A stretch of 64,000 nucleotides of DNA from Competibacter_A sp037045685 (GCA_037045685.1 JBAOII010000023.1:541764-605763), one strand, 5' to 3'; shown: positions 11,391 through 19,879, numbered from the stretch's first letter. Numbers and translations: made by a program. The notes: generated by a model not told the origin, from the sequence alone.

Positions 11391-11592
11391 TCCGACATGG
11401 GTTCCCGAGGGCGTTCGGCCCGAAGGAGATGAAAAGGGAATCTGGTGCGGCGATCCTCGGGACGCCAATTCCAGAGCTGCCCCCGCAACTGTAAGCAGCG
11501 AGTCGCGCCCCCCGCGCGCCACTGGCCGAGATGGCTGGGAAGGCTGGGCGAGCGACGAGAACCTGCGAGCCAGGAGACCTGCCGATGTCGGA
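11391..11592 (+). ncRNA. Cobalamin (B12) riboswitch
   Basis: Adenosylcobalamin-sensing aptamer in the leader of cbiM. Visible consensus pieces in order: AAAAGGGAATCTGGTGC, GCTGCCCCCGCAACTGTA (the B12 box core), CCACTGG, GGGAAGGC, and GAGCCAGGAGACCTGCC near the 3' end. The closing helix P1 pairs TCCGACAT (11391-11398) with ATGTCGGA (11585-11592). Known members turn off cobalt transport or cobalamin synthesis genes when B12 is plentiful; here it precedes cbiMNQO by about 140 bases. No clear terminator is seen between aptamer and cbiM, so control may be at translation. Confidence 0.95.
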
Positions 11593-11730
11593 CGCCAGCT
11601 TGATTCCGGGCGGGGTGTTCCGGGGTTGCGAACCGTCTCCAGCCAGCGCGTCATCGCCAAGCCATCGGTCGGCGACCGCTTTCCCAAGACGACCTCCCCG
11701 ACGCTTCGCCCAACACCGGAGAGGTTTGTC

Positions 11731-12402
11731 ATGCATATCGCCGAAGGGTTCCTGCCGCCGCTGCACGCCGCCGCTTGGACCGTGATTTCTTTGCCGTTCG
11801 TCATCGTCAGCGCCTACCGTGTCAATCGCCTGATGCGGGACCAGCCACAAACCAAGCTGTTGCTGGCGGCATCGGGCGCATTCGCCTTCGTGCTGTCGGC
11901 GCTCAAGCTGCCGTCGGTCACCGGCAGTTGTTCTCATCCCACCGGCACCGGCTTGGGAGCTATCCTGTTCGGCCCCTCGGTCATGGCGTTGCTGGGAACC
12001 ATCGTGCTGGTGTTTCAGGCGTTGCTGTTGGCTCATGGCGGTTTGACCACCCTGGGCGCGAACGTGTTCTCGATGGCCATTGTCGGTCCATGGGTCGCTT
12101 ATGCGGTGTTTCGTGGCGCTCGGGGGGTGAGTGCGCCGCTGTCGGTGGCGGTGTTTCTCGCGGCGATGCTGGGCGATTGGGCGACTTATCTGGTGACCGC
12201 CGGAGAACTGGCATTGGCGTTTCCCGATCCGGTTAGCGGGATCGCGGGGTCGTTCGTCAAGTTCGTCGCCGTATTCATACCCACACAGTTGCCGCTGGCT
12301 ATCATCGAGGGCCTGTTGACCGTCGTCGTGGTCAATCTCCTAAGTCAGTACAGCCGCGACGAGTTGGACGAATTGGCTTTCGCGCCGGGAGGTACGAAAT
12401 GA
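11731..12402 (+). CDS. cbiM: Cobalt ECF transporter membrane subunit CbiM
   Basis: Metal-capturing S component of the cobalt energy-coupling transporter, 223 residues and multiple helices. The N-terminus MHIAEGFL is the conserved metal-binding start of the CbiM/NikM family, in which the free N-terminus and His2 bind the ion, so the ATG at 11731 is nearly certain. A GGAGAGG ribosome site precedes it. It lies under the B12 riboswitch and overlaps cbiN by 4 bases (ATGA). Cobalt rather than nickel is inferred from the riboswitch and the cobalamin genes nearby. Confidence 0.95.
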   Translation: MHIAEGFLPPLHAAAWTVISLPFVIVSAYRVNRLMRDQPQTKLLLAASGAFAFVLSALKLPSVTGSCSHPTGTGLGAILFGPSVMALLGTIVLVFQALLLAHGGLTTLGANVFSMAIVGPWVAYAVFRGARGVSAPLSVAVFLAAMLGDWATYLVTAGELALAFPDPVSGIAGSFVKFVAVFIPTQLPLAIIEGLLTVVVVNLLSQYSRDELDELAFAPGGTK

Positions 12403-12719
12403 GGCGCTCCAATCTCATTTTGTTGGCCATCGTGCTGTTGTTGGCGGTCCTGCCATTGCTGTTGCCTGTGCCCGGCGGCTTGAAAGAGCCTTTCGCAGGC
12501 GCGGACGATCAGGGTATGGAAGCCATTGTCGCGATCAATCCGGATTATAAGCCCTGGTTTCAGCCGCTCTGGGAACCGCCTAGCGGCGAAATCGAAAGCT
12601 TGCTGTTCGCCTTGCAGGCGGCGTTGGGGAGCGGACTGCTGGGCTATTATCTCGGCCTCCGGCGCGGCCAGTCCCAGCGGCGTAAACAGGAACAGGACAG
12701 CGTCGATGCGGGCGATTGA
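12399..12719 (+). CDS. cbiN: Cobalt transporter accessory subunit CbiN
   Basis: A 106-residue protein with two helices (residues 5-24 and 68-86) and a periplasmic loop carrying the CbiN pattern GADDQ and INPDYKPWFQPLWEPPSGEIESLLFALQ in shorter blocks. CbiN assists metal loading of CbiM. Its start overlaps cbiM (ATGA) and its end overlaps cbiQ by 14 bases, as is usual in cbiMNQO operons. A charged tail follows the second helix. Confidence 0.93.
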   Translation: MRRSNLILLAIVLLLAVLPLLLPVPGGLKEPFAGADDQGMEAIVAINPDYKPWFQPLWEPPSGEIESLLFALQAALGSGLLGYYLGLRRGQSQRRKQEQDSVDAGD

Positions 12720-13458
12720 CCAACACGCCTGGACCAACCGCTGGCGGCACTGGCATCCCGCCGAAAAGCTGTTGCCGGCGGGTGGTCTGCTCGTCCTGAC
12801 CCTGATCCTGCCGCCCCTGACCACCGCGCCGCTGGTGTTGGCCGGCATGGCGCTGGCGACGGTGTGCGGCGCGGGCGTGCCGTTGAAAACGCTGCTGAGC
12901 GTGCTGGCCGCGCCGGCGGCGTTTTTGCTGACCGGCATCCCGTTTCTGGCGGTGTCGGTGGATTTCGCCCACAGCTTTGCCCTGCATCTGTCAGAGGATG
13001 GTTTACGGCTGGCGCTGACGACGACGTTCCGCGCGCTGGCGGCGATGAGCTGTTTAGCTTTTCTGATTCTGACCACGCCGCTGACCGACTGGATGGCGTC
13101 GTTGCGGCGAGTAGGGGTTCCAGCCGGCTTGATCGAACTGATCCTGCTGATCTACCGCCTGATCTTCGTGTTCTTTGAACGCGCGCTGACCGGTCATCAA
13201 GCCCAGACAGCGCGGCTGGGTTACTCGCGCGTGGATCGGTCGGTGCGCTCGCTGGGATTGCTGGCGGGCAATCTGTTTCAGCGGGCGCTGGAGCAGGCGC
13301 GACGGCTGGAAATCGGGCTGCTGGCGCGCGGCTATACCGGCGAATTGCGGGTGCTCGCGCCGAAGTATGTGCTGTCGCGGACGCGGCTGGCGGCGGGGCT
13401 GGGACTGGTTGGGTTGGTCGGCATGACGGGTGGCCTGCTGGCGCGCGGCCTATTATGA
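12706..13458 (+). CDS. cbiQ: Cobalt ECF transporter T component CbiQ
   Basis: A 250-residue transmembrane coupling protein that links CbiM to the ATPase. Family features seen: an N-terminal DQHAWTNRWRHWHPAEKL segment, several helices, and the two Ala-Arg-Gly coupling stretches (ALEQARRLEIGLLARGYTG region near residues 195-215). The ATG at 12706 inside cbiN is chosen because the family N-terminus starts there; the frame upstream is just cbiN read out of phase. It overlaps cbiO by 4 bases. Confidence 0.92.
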   Translation: MRAIDQHAWTNRWRHWHPAEKLLPAGGLLVLTLILPPLTTAPLVLAGMALATVCGAGVPLKTLLSVLAAPAAFLLTGIPFLAVSVDFAHSFALHLSEDGLRLALTTTFRALAAMSCLAFLILTTPLTDWMASLRRVGVPAGLIELILLIYRLIFVFFERALTGHQAQTARLGYSRVDRSVRSLGLLAGNLFQRALEQARRLEIGLLARGYTGELRVLAPKYVLSRTRLAAGLGLVGLVGMTGGLLARGLL

Positions 13459-14366
13459 CCGCGCCCCTGCTGACGGTTCAGGGCCTGGAATACATCTACC
13501 CCGGCGGAGTGGTCGCCCTGCGCGGTTTGGACCTGAGCATCGAGCGCGGCCAGAAGCTGGCCATTCTCGGTCCCAACGGTTCCGGCAAAACCACCTTGCT
13601 GCTGCATCTCAATGGGACCTGTAAACCCACGCGCGGCGAAATCCGGCTCGACGGTCAACCGGTCCGTTACGATCGCCGCGCGCTCAACGGCTGGCGGCGT
13701 CGGGTGGGGCTGGTGTTGCAGGAACCCGACGACCAGTTGTTCGCCGCGACGGTCGGGCAGGATGTGTCGTTCGGACCACTGAACTTGGGGCTGTCTGAAG
13801 CGGAAACCGCTGAGCGGGTCCGCGAGGCGTTGGCGATGCTGCGGGTTTCCCATCTCGCCGACCGCGCCACTCATGCGCTCAGTTTCGGTCAAAAGAAGCG
13901 GGTGGCCATCGCCGGTGTGTTGGCCATGCGCCCGGAAATTCTGGTGCTGGACGAGCTGACCGCCGGCCTCGATCCGTATGGCGTGACGCACCTGCTGGGC
14001 GCTCTGCAACAGTTGCACGATACCGGCACCACCTTGGTATTCTCGACGCATGATGTGGAACTGGCTTATAGCTGGGCCGACCGGGTGGCGCTGTTTCACG
14101 AGGGCATGGTGCTCTGCCAAGGCGAGACGGCGGCGGTGCTGGGGGATCGGGAGATATTGCATCGGGCGCGGTTGCGGCCGCCGCTGTTATTGGAGTTGGC
14201 CGAGGCGTTGCGAGACGGCGGCGGCGACCGGCACTGGCGGCCGCCGCGAACCCGCGAGGCGTTGCTGGCGTTGTTGGGGGGGCGCTTTTGCCCGTCGAAG
14301 GATGGCGCCGCCGTTTGGGAAGGCGAGCCGTTGCCCGGCCACCGCTCGCGAGGGGTGGCGGAGTAG
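13455..14366 (+). CDS. cbiO: Cobalt ECF transporter ATP-binding protein CbiO
   Basis: ABC ATPase of 303 residues that powers the cobalt importer. Walker A is GPNGSGKTT (about 37-45), the Q-loop LQEPDDQLF, the signature LSFGQKKR (an FGQ variant of SGGQ that is common in CbiO), Walker B ILVLDELTAGLDP and the switch His in STHDVE. A 70-residue C-terminal extension after the ATPase core is typical of ECF ATPases. It overlaps cbiQ by 4 bases and ends the riboswitch-controlled operon. It converges with pdxA-like gene 15 bases further on. Confidence 0.94.
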   Translation: MTAPLLTVQGLEYIYPGGVVALRGLDLSIERGQKLAILGPNGSGKTTLLLHLNGTCKPTRGEIRLDGQPVRYDRRALNGWRRRVGLVLQEPDDQLFAATVGQDVSFGPLNLGLSEAETAERVREALAMLRVSHLADRATHALSFGQKKRVAIAGVLAMRPEILVLDELTAGLDPYGVTHLLGALQQLHDTGTTLVFSTHDVELAYSWADRVALFHEGMVLCQGETAAVLGDREILHRARLRPPLLLELAEALRDGGGDRHWRPPRTREALLALLGGRFCPSKDGAAVWEGEPLPGHRSRGVAE

Positions 14367-14381
14367 GGAGGCGCCGGCTCC

Positions 14382-15404
14382 TCAGAAGCGCCGATACAAC
14401 GGCGCGTAGTCCGCCGCCAAGCGAATGGCTTCGATCAGGCTCACCGGATTGGCCGTGCCCTTGCCGGCCAGATCGAAGGCGGTGCCGTGATCGACCGAGG
14501 TGCGGATGAACGGCAGGCCGATGGTGACCGCGATGGTGCGATGGAAATCGACCATCTTGGTGGCGATGTGGCCCTGATCGTGATACAGGGATAGCACCGC
14601 GTCGAACGCGCCCTGTCGGGCGAGATGGAACACCGAATCGGCGGCGATGGGGCCGGCCACATCCAGGCCCGAGGCCCGCGCGTCGGCGATGGCCGGTTCG
14701 AGTTCCCGCCCTTCCTCGCTGCCCAACAACCCGTGCTCGCCGCAGTGGGGATTGAGGCCCGCCACGGCCAGCCGAGGTTTGGCGATGCCCAGCGTTTCCA
14801 GCGCCGCCGAGCAGCGTCGGAGATAGTCCAGCACCCGCCCGCGCGTGATCAGGCGGATGGCGTTCGCCAGGGAGACGTGCCGGCTGAGAAAAAACACTTT
14901 CAGATCGAAAACCTGGAACAGGGTCAGCGGATCGTTGGCACCGGTCAGCCGGCCGAGCAGCTCGGTGTGGCCGATGTCCCGCACCCCGGCGGCGTGGAAG
15001 GCTTCCTTGTTGATCGGCGTGGTGGCCAGCGCGGCGACTTGGCCCGCTTGGCACAGCGCCACCGATTTTTCGATGAACTCGTAGGCGGCGCGGCCGGCCG
15101 CGGCCTGAACCTGTCCGAACCGGATTTGTTCGGTGTCCACGTTGGCCAAGTCGATCAGATCGATGGCGCCGTGCCGGTATTGCCCCTGCTCGGGATGCTC
15201 GACCGGGTGGAGGGTCAAGTCCAGGCCGGTGATCCGCAACGCCCGCCGCAGCGCGCCGGATTCGCCGATGACCAGAGGTCGGGCGCATTGGTAGGTGGCG
15301 GGTTGCGCCAGCGCCATAACCGCGATTTCCGGGCCGATGCCGGCGATATCCCCCAGGGGAACGCCGATGATGCTTCTGTTCCCAGCCGATATTTCGTCAA
15401 TCAC
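14382..15404 (-). CDS. pdxA: PdxA-family 4-phosphate dehydrogenase
   Basis: A 340-residue metal- and NAD-dependent dehydrogenase of the PdxA family. The start block GVPLGDIAGIGPE, the ATTPINKEAFHAAG segment and the three metal-binding histidines (GHTELLG, NPHCGEHG, YHDQGHI) are all present. PdxA oxidises 4-phosphohydroxy-L-threonine in the DXP-dependent vitamin B6 route; the PdxA2/DenD subgroup instead oxidises phosphorylated four-carbon acids. It starts with GTG at 15404 and is divergent from pdxST, the other B6 route, so which substrate it uses is uncertain. The normal GDPAGIGPE block reads GDIAGIGPE here. Confidence 0.85.
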   Translation of the reverse strand: MIDEISAGNRSIIGVPLGDIAGIGPEIAVMALAQPATYQCARPLVIGESGALRRALRITGLDLTLHPVEHPEQGQYRHGAIDLIDLANVDTEQIRFGQVQAAAGRAAYEFIEKSVALCQAGQVAALATTPINKEAFHAAGVRDIGHTELLGRLTGANDPLTLFQVFDLKVFFLSRHVSLANAIRLITRGRVLDYLRRCSAALETLGIAKPRLAVAGLNPHCGEHGLLGSEEGRELEPAIADARASGLDVAGPIAADSVFHLARQGAFDAVLSLYHDQGHIATKMVDFHRTIAVTIGLPFIRTSVDHGTAFDLAGKGTANPVSLIEAIRLAADYAPLYRRF

Positions 15405-15539
15405 TTCATCGTCTTCCCAACAGCGACCATTACGGTAGAGGGTAGAAGGAGAAATAGTATTTTCAATCCCGTGAGAAGCTTATCCGAATTTTTTGGGTCG
15501 AAAGCGAATGCGCGGGAATGCGGTCCCGGCCGGCGATGG

Positions 15540-15548
15540 TGATATACT
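15540..15548 (+). promoter_or_regulatory. Possible extended -10 promoter for pdxST
   Basis: TGATATACT fits an extended -10 element (TGnTATAAT-like) 80 bases upstream of the pdxS ATG. No good -35 box is visible. The 224-base divergent region 15405-15628 contains nothing else I recognise. Confidence 0.35.
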
Positions 15549-15628
15549 TCACCGCTTCACGGACCGACGGTCCGGGCGGCGCGCATTCCGCGACCGCTTT
15601 TTTTCGTCATTCGGCAACGAGTAGCAGC

Positions 15629-16510
15629 ATGGCAGAGAATCGATATCTCCTGAACGCGCAACTGGCGCAGATGCTCAAGGGCGGGGTCATCATGGACGTG
15701 GTCAACGTGGAACAGGCCCAGATCGCCCAGGAAGCGGGCGCGGTGGCGGTCATGGCCCTGGAGCGGGTGCCGGCGGATATCCGCAAGCAGGGCGGCGTGG
15801 CGCGCATGTCCGATCCCGGCCTGATCAAGGCCATCAAGGAGAGCGTGACCATCCCGGTCATGGCCAAGGCGCGGATCGGCCATTTCGTGGAAGCGCAGAT
15901 TTTGCAAGCCCTCAAGATCGACTACATCGACGAAAGCGAGGTGCTGACGCCGGCCGACGAGGAGTGCCACATCGACAAAACCCGGTTCGACATTCCTTTC
16001 GTGTGCGGCGCCCGCAACTTGGGCGAGGCGCTGCGCCGGATCGCCGAAGGCGCGGCGATGATTCGCACCAAGGGCGAGGCCGGCACCGGCGACGTGGTCG
16101 AGGCGGTGCGCCACATGCGGACCATGAACCGTGAAATCCGCCAGTTGGCGAACATGCCGACCGAGGAGATCATGAGTTTTGCCAAGGTCAACGGCATTCC
16201 CTACGAACTGGCCCTGGAAGTCAAAAAGCTGGGCCGCTTGCCGGTGGTCAATTTCGCCGCCGGCGGCATCGCCACGCCGGCCGACGCCGCGCTGATGATG
16301 CAATTGGGCTGCGACGGCGTGTTCGTGGGCTCCGGCATCTTCAAGTCCGCCGATCCGACGCGCCGCGCCAGCGCCATCGTGAAAGCGACGGCGTTCTATG
16401 ACGATCCCGAAAAACTGCTGGAAGTTTCGATGGATCTGGGCGATCCCATGCCCGGTCTGAGCGCGGCCAGCCTGCCCGACGAGAACCGGCTGGCGGGACG
16501 AGGCTGGTGA
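15629..16510 (+). CDS. pdxS: Pyridoxal 5'-phosphate synthase subunit PdxS
   Basis: A 293-residue TIM-barrel synthase that makes pyridoxal phosphate from ribose 5-phosphate, glyceraldehyde 3-phosphate and ammonia. The family blocks are near-identical: GGVIMDVVNVEQA, MALERVPADIR, the catalytic lysines in MAKARIGH and IRTKGEAGTG, and FAAGGIATPADAA. The ATG at 15629 (MAENRYLL) matches the usual N-terminus. It is followed by pdxT with a TGATG overlap, so the ammonia-channelling complex is made from one message. Confidence 0.97.
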   Translation: MAENRYLLNAQLAQMLKGGVIMDVVNVEQAQIAQEAGAVAVMALERVPADIRKQGGVARMSDPGLIKAIKESVTIPVMAKARIGHFVEAQILQALKIDYIDESEVLTPADEECHIDKTRFDIPFVCGARNLGEALRRIAEGAAMIRTKGEAGTGDVVEAVRHMRTMNREIRQLANMPTEEIMSFAKVNGIPYELALEVKKLGRLPVVNFAAGGIATPADAALMMQLGCDGVFVGSGIFKSADPTRRASAIVKATAFYDDPEKLLEVSMDLGDPMPGLSAASLPDENRLAGRGW

Positions 16511-17169
16511 TGCAAGCCGGCTCCGGCGCGCTCGGCGTGCTGGATTTGCAGGGCGGCGTGCAGGAGCATCTCGATCACCTGCGGCGTGTCGGCGTGGCCG
16601 CCCGAACCGTCAAGCGCGCCGCCGAACTGGAAGGCTTGGCGGGGTTGATCATCCCCGGCGGCGAGAGCACTTGCCTGTCGCGGTTGCTGAAAATTTTCGG
16701 CTTGGGCGACGCCATTCGAGAGGCTTTTAGCGGCGGCTTGAAGCTGTGGGGCACCTGCGCCGGGGCCATTTTGCTGGCCGGGGAAAACGTCGGCGAGACG
16801 CCGTTTCTCGGCCTGATCGACATCGCGGTCAGCCGCAACGCCTTCGGCAGCCAGTTGGACAGCTTCAGCCGCGACGTGATGGTGCCGGCGGTGGCGCGGG
16901 AACCGATCCCGCTGACCTTCATCCGCGCGCCCAAGATCGTGCGGGTCGGCGCCGGCGTGCGGGTGTTGCTGCAACTGGACGATTACGTCGCCGCCGTCGA
17001 GGACGACCGGATTCTGGTCACCGTTTTTCATCCCGAACTGACGCCCAGTCTGGCGTTCCATCGCTACTTCGCCCGCAAGTGCGAGGTGCTGCCGCCGGGC
17101 GCGGACGACGCCGCGCTCGATCCCGATTGGAATCCGCAAAGCTGGATGCGCTTTACCCATCATCTTTGA
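16510..17169 (+). CDS. pdxT: Pyridoxal 5'-phosphate synthase glutaminase PdxT
   Basis: A 219-residue class I glutamine amidotransferase that supplies ammonia to PdxS. The catalytic triad is visible: Cys in WGTCAGAI, His and Glu in FHPEL. The IPGGEST block for glutamine binding is present. ATG at 16510 overlaps the pdxS stop by one base; a GTG one codon earlier is also possible. The C-terminus is about 20 residues longer than in Bacillus PdxT. Confidence 0.96.
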   Translation: MQAGSGALGVLDLQGGVQEHLDHLRRVGVAARTVKRAAELEGLAGLIIPGGESTCLSRLLKIFGLGDAIREAFSGGLKLWGTCAGAILLAGENVGETPFLGLIDIAVSRNAFGSQLDSFSRDVMVPAVAREPIPLTFIRAPKIVRVGAGVRVLLQLDDYVAAVEDDRILVTVFHPELTPSLAFHRYFARKCEVLPPGADDAALDPDWNPQSWMRFTHHL

Positions 17170-17206
17170 GAGGCGTTTTTGTGCGGCCTCTCGCGAGCTA
17201 AACCGA

Positions 17207-17950
17207 TTGAAAAAAGACCCTCACCCCAACCCTCACCCGGAGGAAGGGGAAGCGTTGTTCAACCCTCTTCCCGGGGAAGAGGGAACACCCGTTGCGGAGG
17301 CTGTACAAAAACTCCCTTCTCCCCGTGGGAGAGGGGGCGAGGGCGCCGCGCCTCTGGTCAATCCCGATCACGCCCGCCTGACCGCCCGCCGCAAGGCCGG
17401 CTACGAGTGCAAGCAAGCCCGCGCCATCCACGAGAAGGGTCTGTTGATGGTCTTCACCGGGTCCGGCAAGGGCAAAACCACCGCCGCCTTCGGCATGGCG
17501 CTACGGGCCATCGGGCACGGAATGCGGGTCGGCGTGGTGCAGTTCATCAAAGGCGCGCAAGACAGCGCCGAGCGAACGGTGCTGGGCCGTTTCGAGAACG
17601 TCGATTTTCAGACCATCGGCGACGGCTTCACCTGGTTGACCCAGGATCGGGAGCGGGACATCGCGACCGCCGAACGCGCTTGGGTCGAAGCGGAACGGAT
17701 GATCGGGGATTCCCGCTACGATCTGGTGATCCTGGACGAACTGAACCCAGTGCTGAAATACGGCTATCTCGAACTCGGGCGGGTTCTGGAAACCTTCGGC
17801 AAACGCAGGCTGGAAATGCACGTCGTCGTGACCGGACGCCACGCCCCGGACGGGTTGTTGGAACTGGCCGATCTGGTCAGCGACATTCGCAGCGTGAAGC
17901 ATCCCTACCGGGAGCAGGGCGTGAAAGCCCAGCGGGGCATCGAGTTCTGA
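17207..17950 (+). CDS. cobO: Cob(I)yrinic acid a,c-diamide adenosyltransferase
   Basis: ATP:corrinoid adenosyltransferase of the CobO/BtuR P-loop family, which adds the upper adenosyl ligand in B12 synthesis. The P-loop GSGKGKTTAAFG, the VVQFIKG strand and the acidic ILDELN motif are present, and the end (HPYREQGVKAQRGIEF) is the conserved C-terminus. The core begins around 17360 (NPDHARLTARRKAGYE). The first 50 or so codons from the ATG at 17207 read through a dispersed GC-rich repeat and are not conserved-looking; a TTG at 17255 is also in frame. The true start is therefore unsure. Confidence 0.88.
   Translation: MKKDPHPNPHPEEGEALFNPLPGEEGTPVAEAVQKLPSPRGRGGEGAAPLVNPDHARLTARRKAGYECKQARAIHEKGLLMVFTGSGKGKTTAAFGMALRAIGHGMRVGVVQFIKGAQDSAERTVLGRFENVDFQTIGDGFTWLTQDRERDIATAERAWVEAERMIGDSRYDLVILDELNPVLKYGYLELGRVLETFGKRRLEMHVVVTGRHAPDGLLELADLVSDIRSVKHPYREQGVKAQRGIEF
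17211..17346. repeat. Dispersed GC-rich repeat (CCCTCACC / GAGGG family), copy 1
   Basis: Begins TTGAAAAAAGACCCTCACC and contains several complementary CCCTC.. and ..GAGGG blocks that could fold into hairpins, plus GTACAAAAACTCCC. Related sequence occurs at 24973, 26950 and 50309. Such intergenic repeats are common in some gammaproteobacterial genomes. Here it overlaps the apparent 5' end of cobO. Confidence 0.7.
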
Positions 17951-17980
17951 GCGCTGTTGCCCGGCGCATCGGGCGACGCC

Positions 17981-18709
17981 TCAAGGCGACAGGTGGAGCA
18001 ATCGGACGATCAGCGGCGCCAGCAGCGTGGTCAACAGCGCGTTCAAGCCGATGGCCAGACCGGAGAAAGCTCCCGCCAGCGTGCTGATTTGAAACGCTCG
18101 CGCCGTGCCGATACCGTGCGCCGCCACGCCGATGGCGAAGCCCTTGACGGCATCGTCCCGCACCCGCAGCCACTCCAGCAGCGCCGGCGCGGCGATAGCC
18201 CCGACGACACCGGTCAGAATCACCATGACTGCGGTCAGCGAGGGCAGGCCGCCGATCTTCTCGGTGATGCCCATCGCGACCGGCGTGGTCACCGACTTGG
18301 GCGCCATCGACAGCAAGGTTTGCGGCGATCCTCCCAACAGCCAGGCGATGCCGATGGCCGAGAGGATGGCGGTTAGCGAGCCCGACACCAGGCCGACGAC
18401 GATGGGCAGAAACAGCCGTCGCACCCGCTCCCAGTGCAGGTAGAGCGGGATCGCCAGCGCCACGGTCGCCGGGCCGAGCAGGAAATGGATGAACTGCGCG
18501 CCCGAGAAATAGCTGGCGTAGGGCGTTCCGGTCAGCAGCAGGAGCAGGACCAGCAAGGTGATCGCCAGCGCCACCGGGTTGAACAGCGCCCGACCGCCGC
18601 TGCGCCGGAACAGCCATTGCCCGGCCAGGTAGACCGCCAGGGTGACCGTCAGCCACAGCAGGGGCGAGCCGGCCAGATACACCCAGATACCGCCGAGGAT
18701 TCTATCCAT
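17981..18709 (-). CDS. lrgB: LrgB-family membrane protein
   Basis: A 242-residue protein with about eight hydrophobic segments and the LrgB/YohK core SMAPKSVTTPVAMGI and HGIGTARAF. In Gram-positive bacteria LrgAB modulate murein hydrolase activity; in other groups related pairs carry small organic acids such as glycolate. Start at ATG 18709 (MDRILGG) gives the usual N-terminus. The start lies 8 bases inside the end of lrgA, so the pair is co-translated. It converges with cobO 30 bases away. Confidence 0.9.
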   Translation of the reverse strand: MDRILGGIWVYLAGSPLLWLTVTLAVYLAGQWLFRRSGGRALFNPVALAITLLVLLLLLTGTPYASYFSGAQFIHFLLGPATVALAIPLYLHWERVRRLFLPIVVGLVSGSLTAILSAIGIAWLLGGSPQTLLSMAPKSVTTPVAMGITEKIGGLPSLTAVMVILTGVVGAIAAPALLEWLRVRDDAVKGFAIGVAAHGIGTARAFQISTLAGAFSGLAIGLNALLTTLLAPLIVRLLHLSP

Positions 18710-19061
18710 GCCGCCGGCGCTCGTCGCGATGGCGGATGAAAGCCCGCATCGCCAACGCGGTGACCGCGACCGTGACCAGCGTGCTGACCACCAAGGCAAC
18801 CATCAAGGCCAGCCACTCTTGTTTCAGTAGTGCCCCGTACTGGATGATCCCGACGCCGGCGGGGACGAACAGCAGCGACAGATGCGACAGCAGGGTTTGC
18901 GCGGTGACGCGCAGGGCATCGGGCAGCGTCCCGCGCCACTGGAGCGCCAGAAACAGCAGCACCATGCCGACCACCGGCCCCGGCGCGGGTACGCCACTGA
19001 CCTGAACCGTCAACTCGCCGATCAATTGGAATCCCAGCAGCACCGCCAGCGCGCCGATCAT
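18702..19061 (-). CDS. lrgA: LrgA/CidA-family holin-like protein
   Basis: A 119-residue protein with four hydrophobic segments and the family blocks GVPAPGPVVGMVLLFLAL and LLFVPAGVGI. Partner of the LrgB protein encoded immediately downstream with an 8-base overlap. The tail is Arg/His rich (RAFIRHRDERRRHG). The L,D-transpeptidase gene 46 bases upstream on the same strand may share its transcript, which would group cell-wall functions together. Confidence 0.9.
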   Translation of the reverse strand: MIGALAVLLGFQLIGELTVQVSGVPAPGPVVGMVLLFLALQWRGTLPDALRVTAQTLLSHLSLLFVPAGVGIIQYGALLKQEWLALMVALVVSTLVTVAVTALAMRAFIRHRDERRRHG

Positions 19062-19107
19062 GACGCTCGCGATGTCCGGGCTTGAGAGGTCCGCATCGGC
19101 GCCGTCT

Positions 19108-19776
19108 CTAAGGTCGAATCTCGATCGGCGTGCCGTCGGGAACAGCGCGCCAGAGTTCTTCGATTTCGGCGTTGGTCACCGCGATGCAGCCCGCCGTCCA
19201 GTCTCGTAGCAGATGAAGTCGCTCCAGCGAACCCATGCCTTTGGGAAGACCGTGAATCATGATGTCTCCGCCGGCCGGGCGTTTCTGCTTGGCGGCAATG
19301 GCGGCATCCTCGGCGCTGGGATAGGAAATGTGCAAGGCGCGGTGATAGTCGCTGTTTCGCTTGCGAAAGTCGATTTTGTAGCGGCCTTCGGGGGTTTTGT
19401 TGTCGCCCTGGACCCGTTTCGGGCCATCCGGTTGCCGGCCCAAGGCGATGTCGTAGGATTTCAGCGGCTTGTTCTCGCGGAACAGCGTCAAGCGCCGAGC
19501 CTTTTTCTCCACCAGTATCCAATCGGCGACGCCGATGGGGGGAAGGGATCGGTCGGGCAGTTTGGGCGGGCGAGGTTTGGTTTCCAAAGTGGCGACCCGG
19601 TCGGGAGGGGTTTTGGCCGGAGGCGGTTGTTCCGGCGGTCGAGGCGATTGTGGGGCGATATTTTCGGCCTGCGGGCGGGCGGCGGTGGGGCTGGTCGGAG
19701 TGGTCGCGACGGTGGGGGGCGTCGGCGGCTGCTGCAAATGGCGGTGGACCAAAATGCCGCCGTTGATGACCGTCAA
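19108..19776 (-). CDS. YkuD-type L,D-transpeptidase
   Basis: Cell-wall cross-linking or lipoprotein-attaching enzyme of the L,D-transpeptidase family, about 222 residues. Layout: a short hydrophobic start (TVINGGILVHR), a Pro/Thr-rich linker (residues 17-75), then the YkuD domain. The active-site His is in IMIHGLPKG and the nucleophile Cys in DWTAGCIAVTN. No ATG precedes the domain in frame; TTG at 19776 is the best start, with a few upstream residues that would extend the hydrophobic segment. It is likely membrane-anchored with the catalytic domain in the periplasm. Confidence 0.88.
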   Translation of the reverse strand: MTVINGGILVHRHLQQPPTPPTVATTPTSPTAARPQAENIAPQSPRPPEQPPPAKTPPDRVATLETKPRPPKLPDRSLPPIGVADWILVEKKARRLTLFRENKPLKSYDIALGRQPDGPKRVQGDNKTPEGRYKIDFRKRNSDYHRALHISYPSAEDAAIAAKQKRPAGGDIMIHGLPKGMGSLERLHLLRDWTAGCIAVTNAEIEELWRAVPDGTPIEIRP

Positions 19777-19879
19777 AGCGAGCAGTGATGAATAAAGCGA
19801 TCCGAAGTTTCATGGACGACTGGGCAATCGATCAGGAAAGGCGCGGCGCGGTTTCAATCGAAAATATCATCCAAAAACT

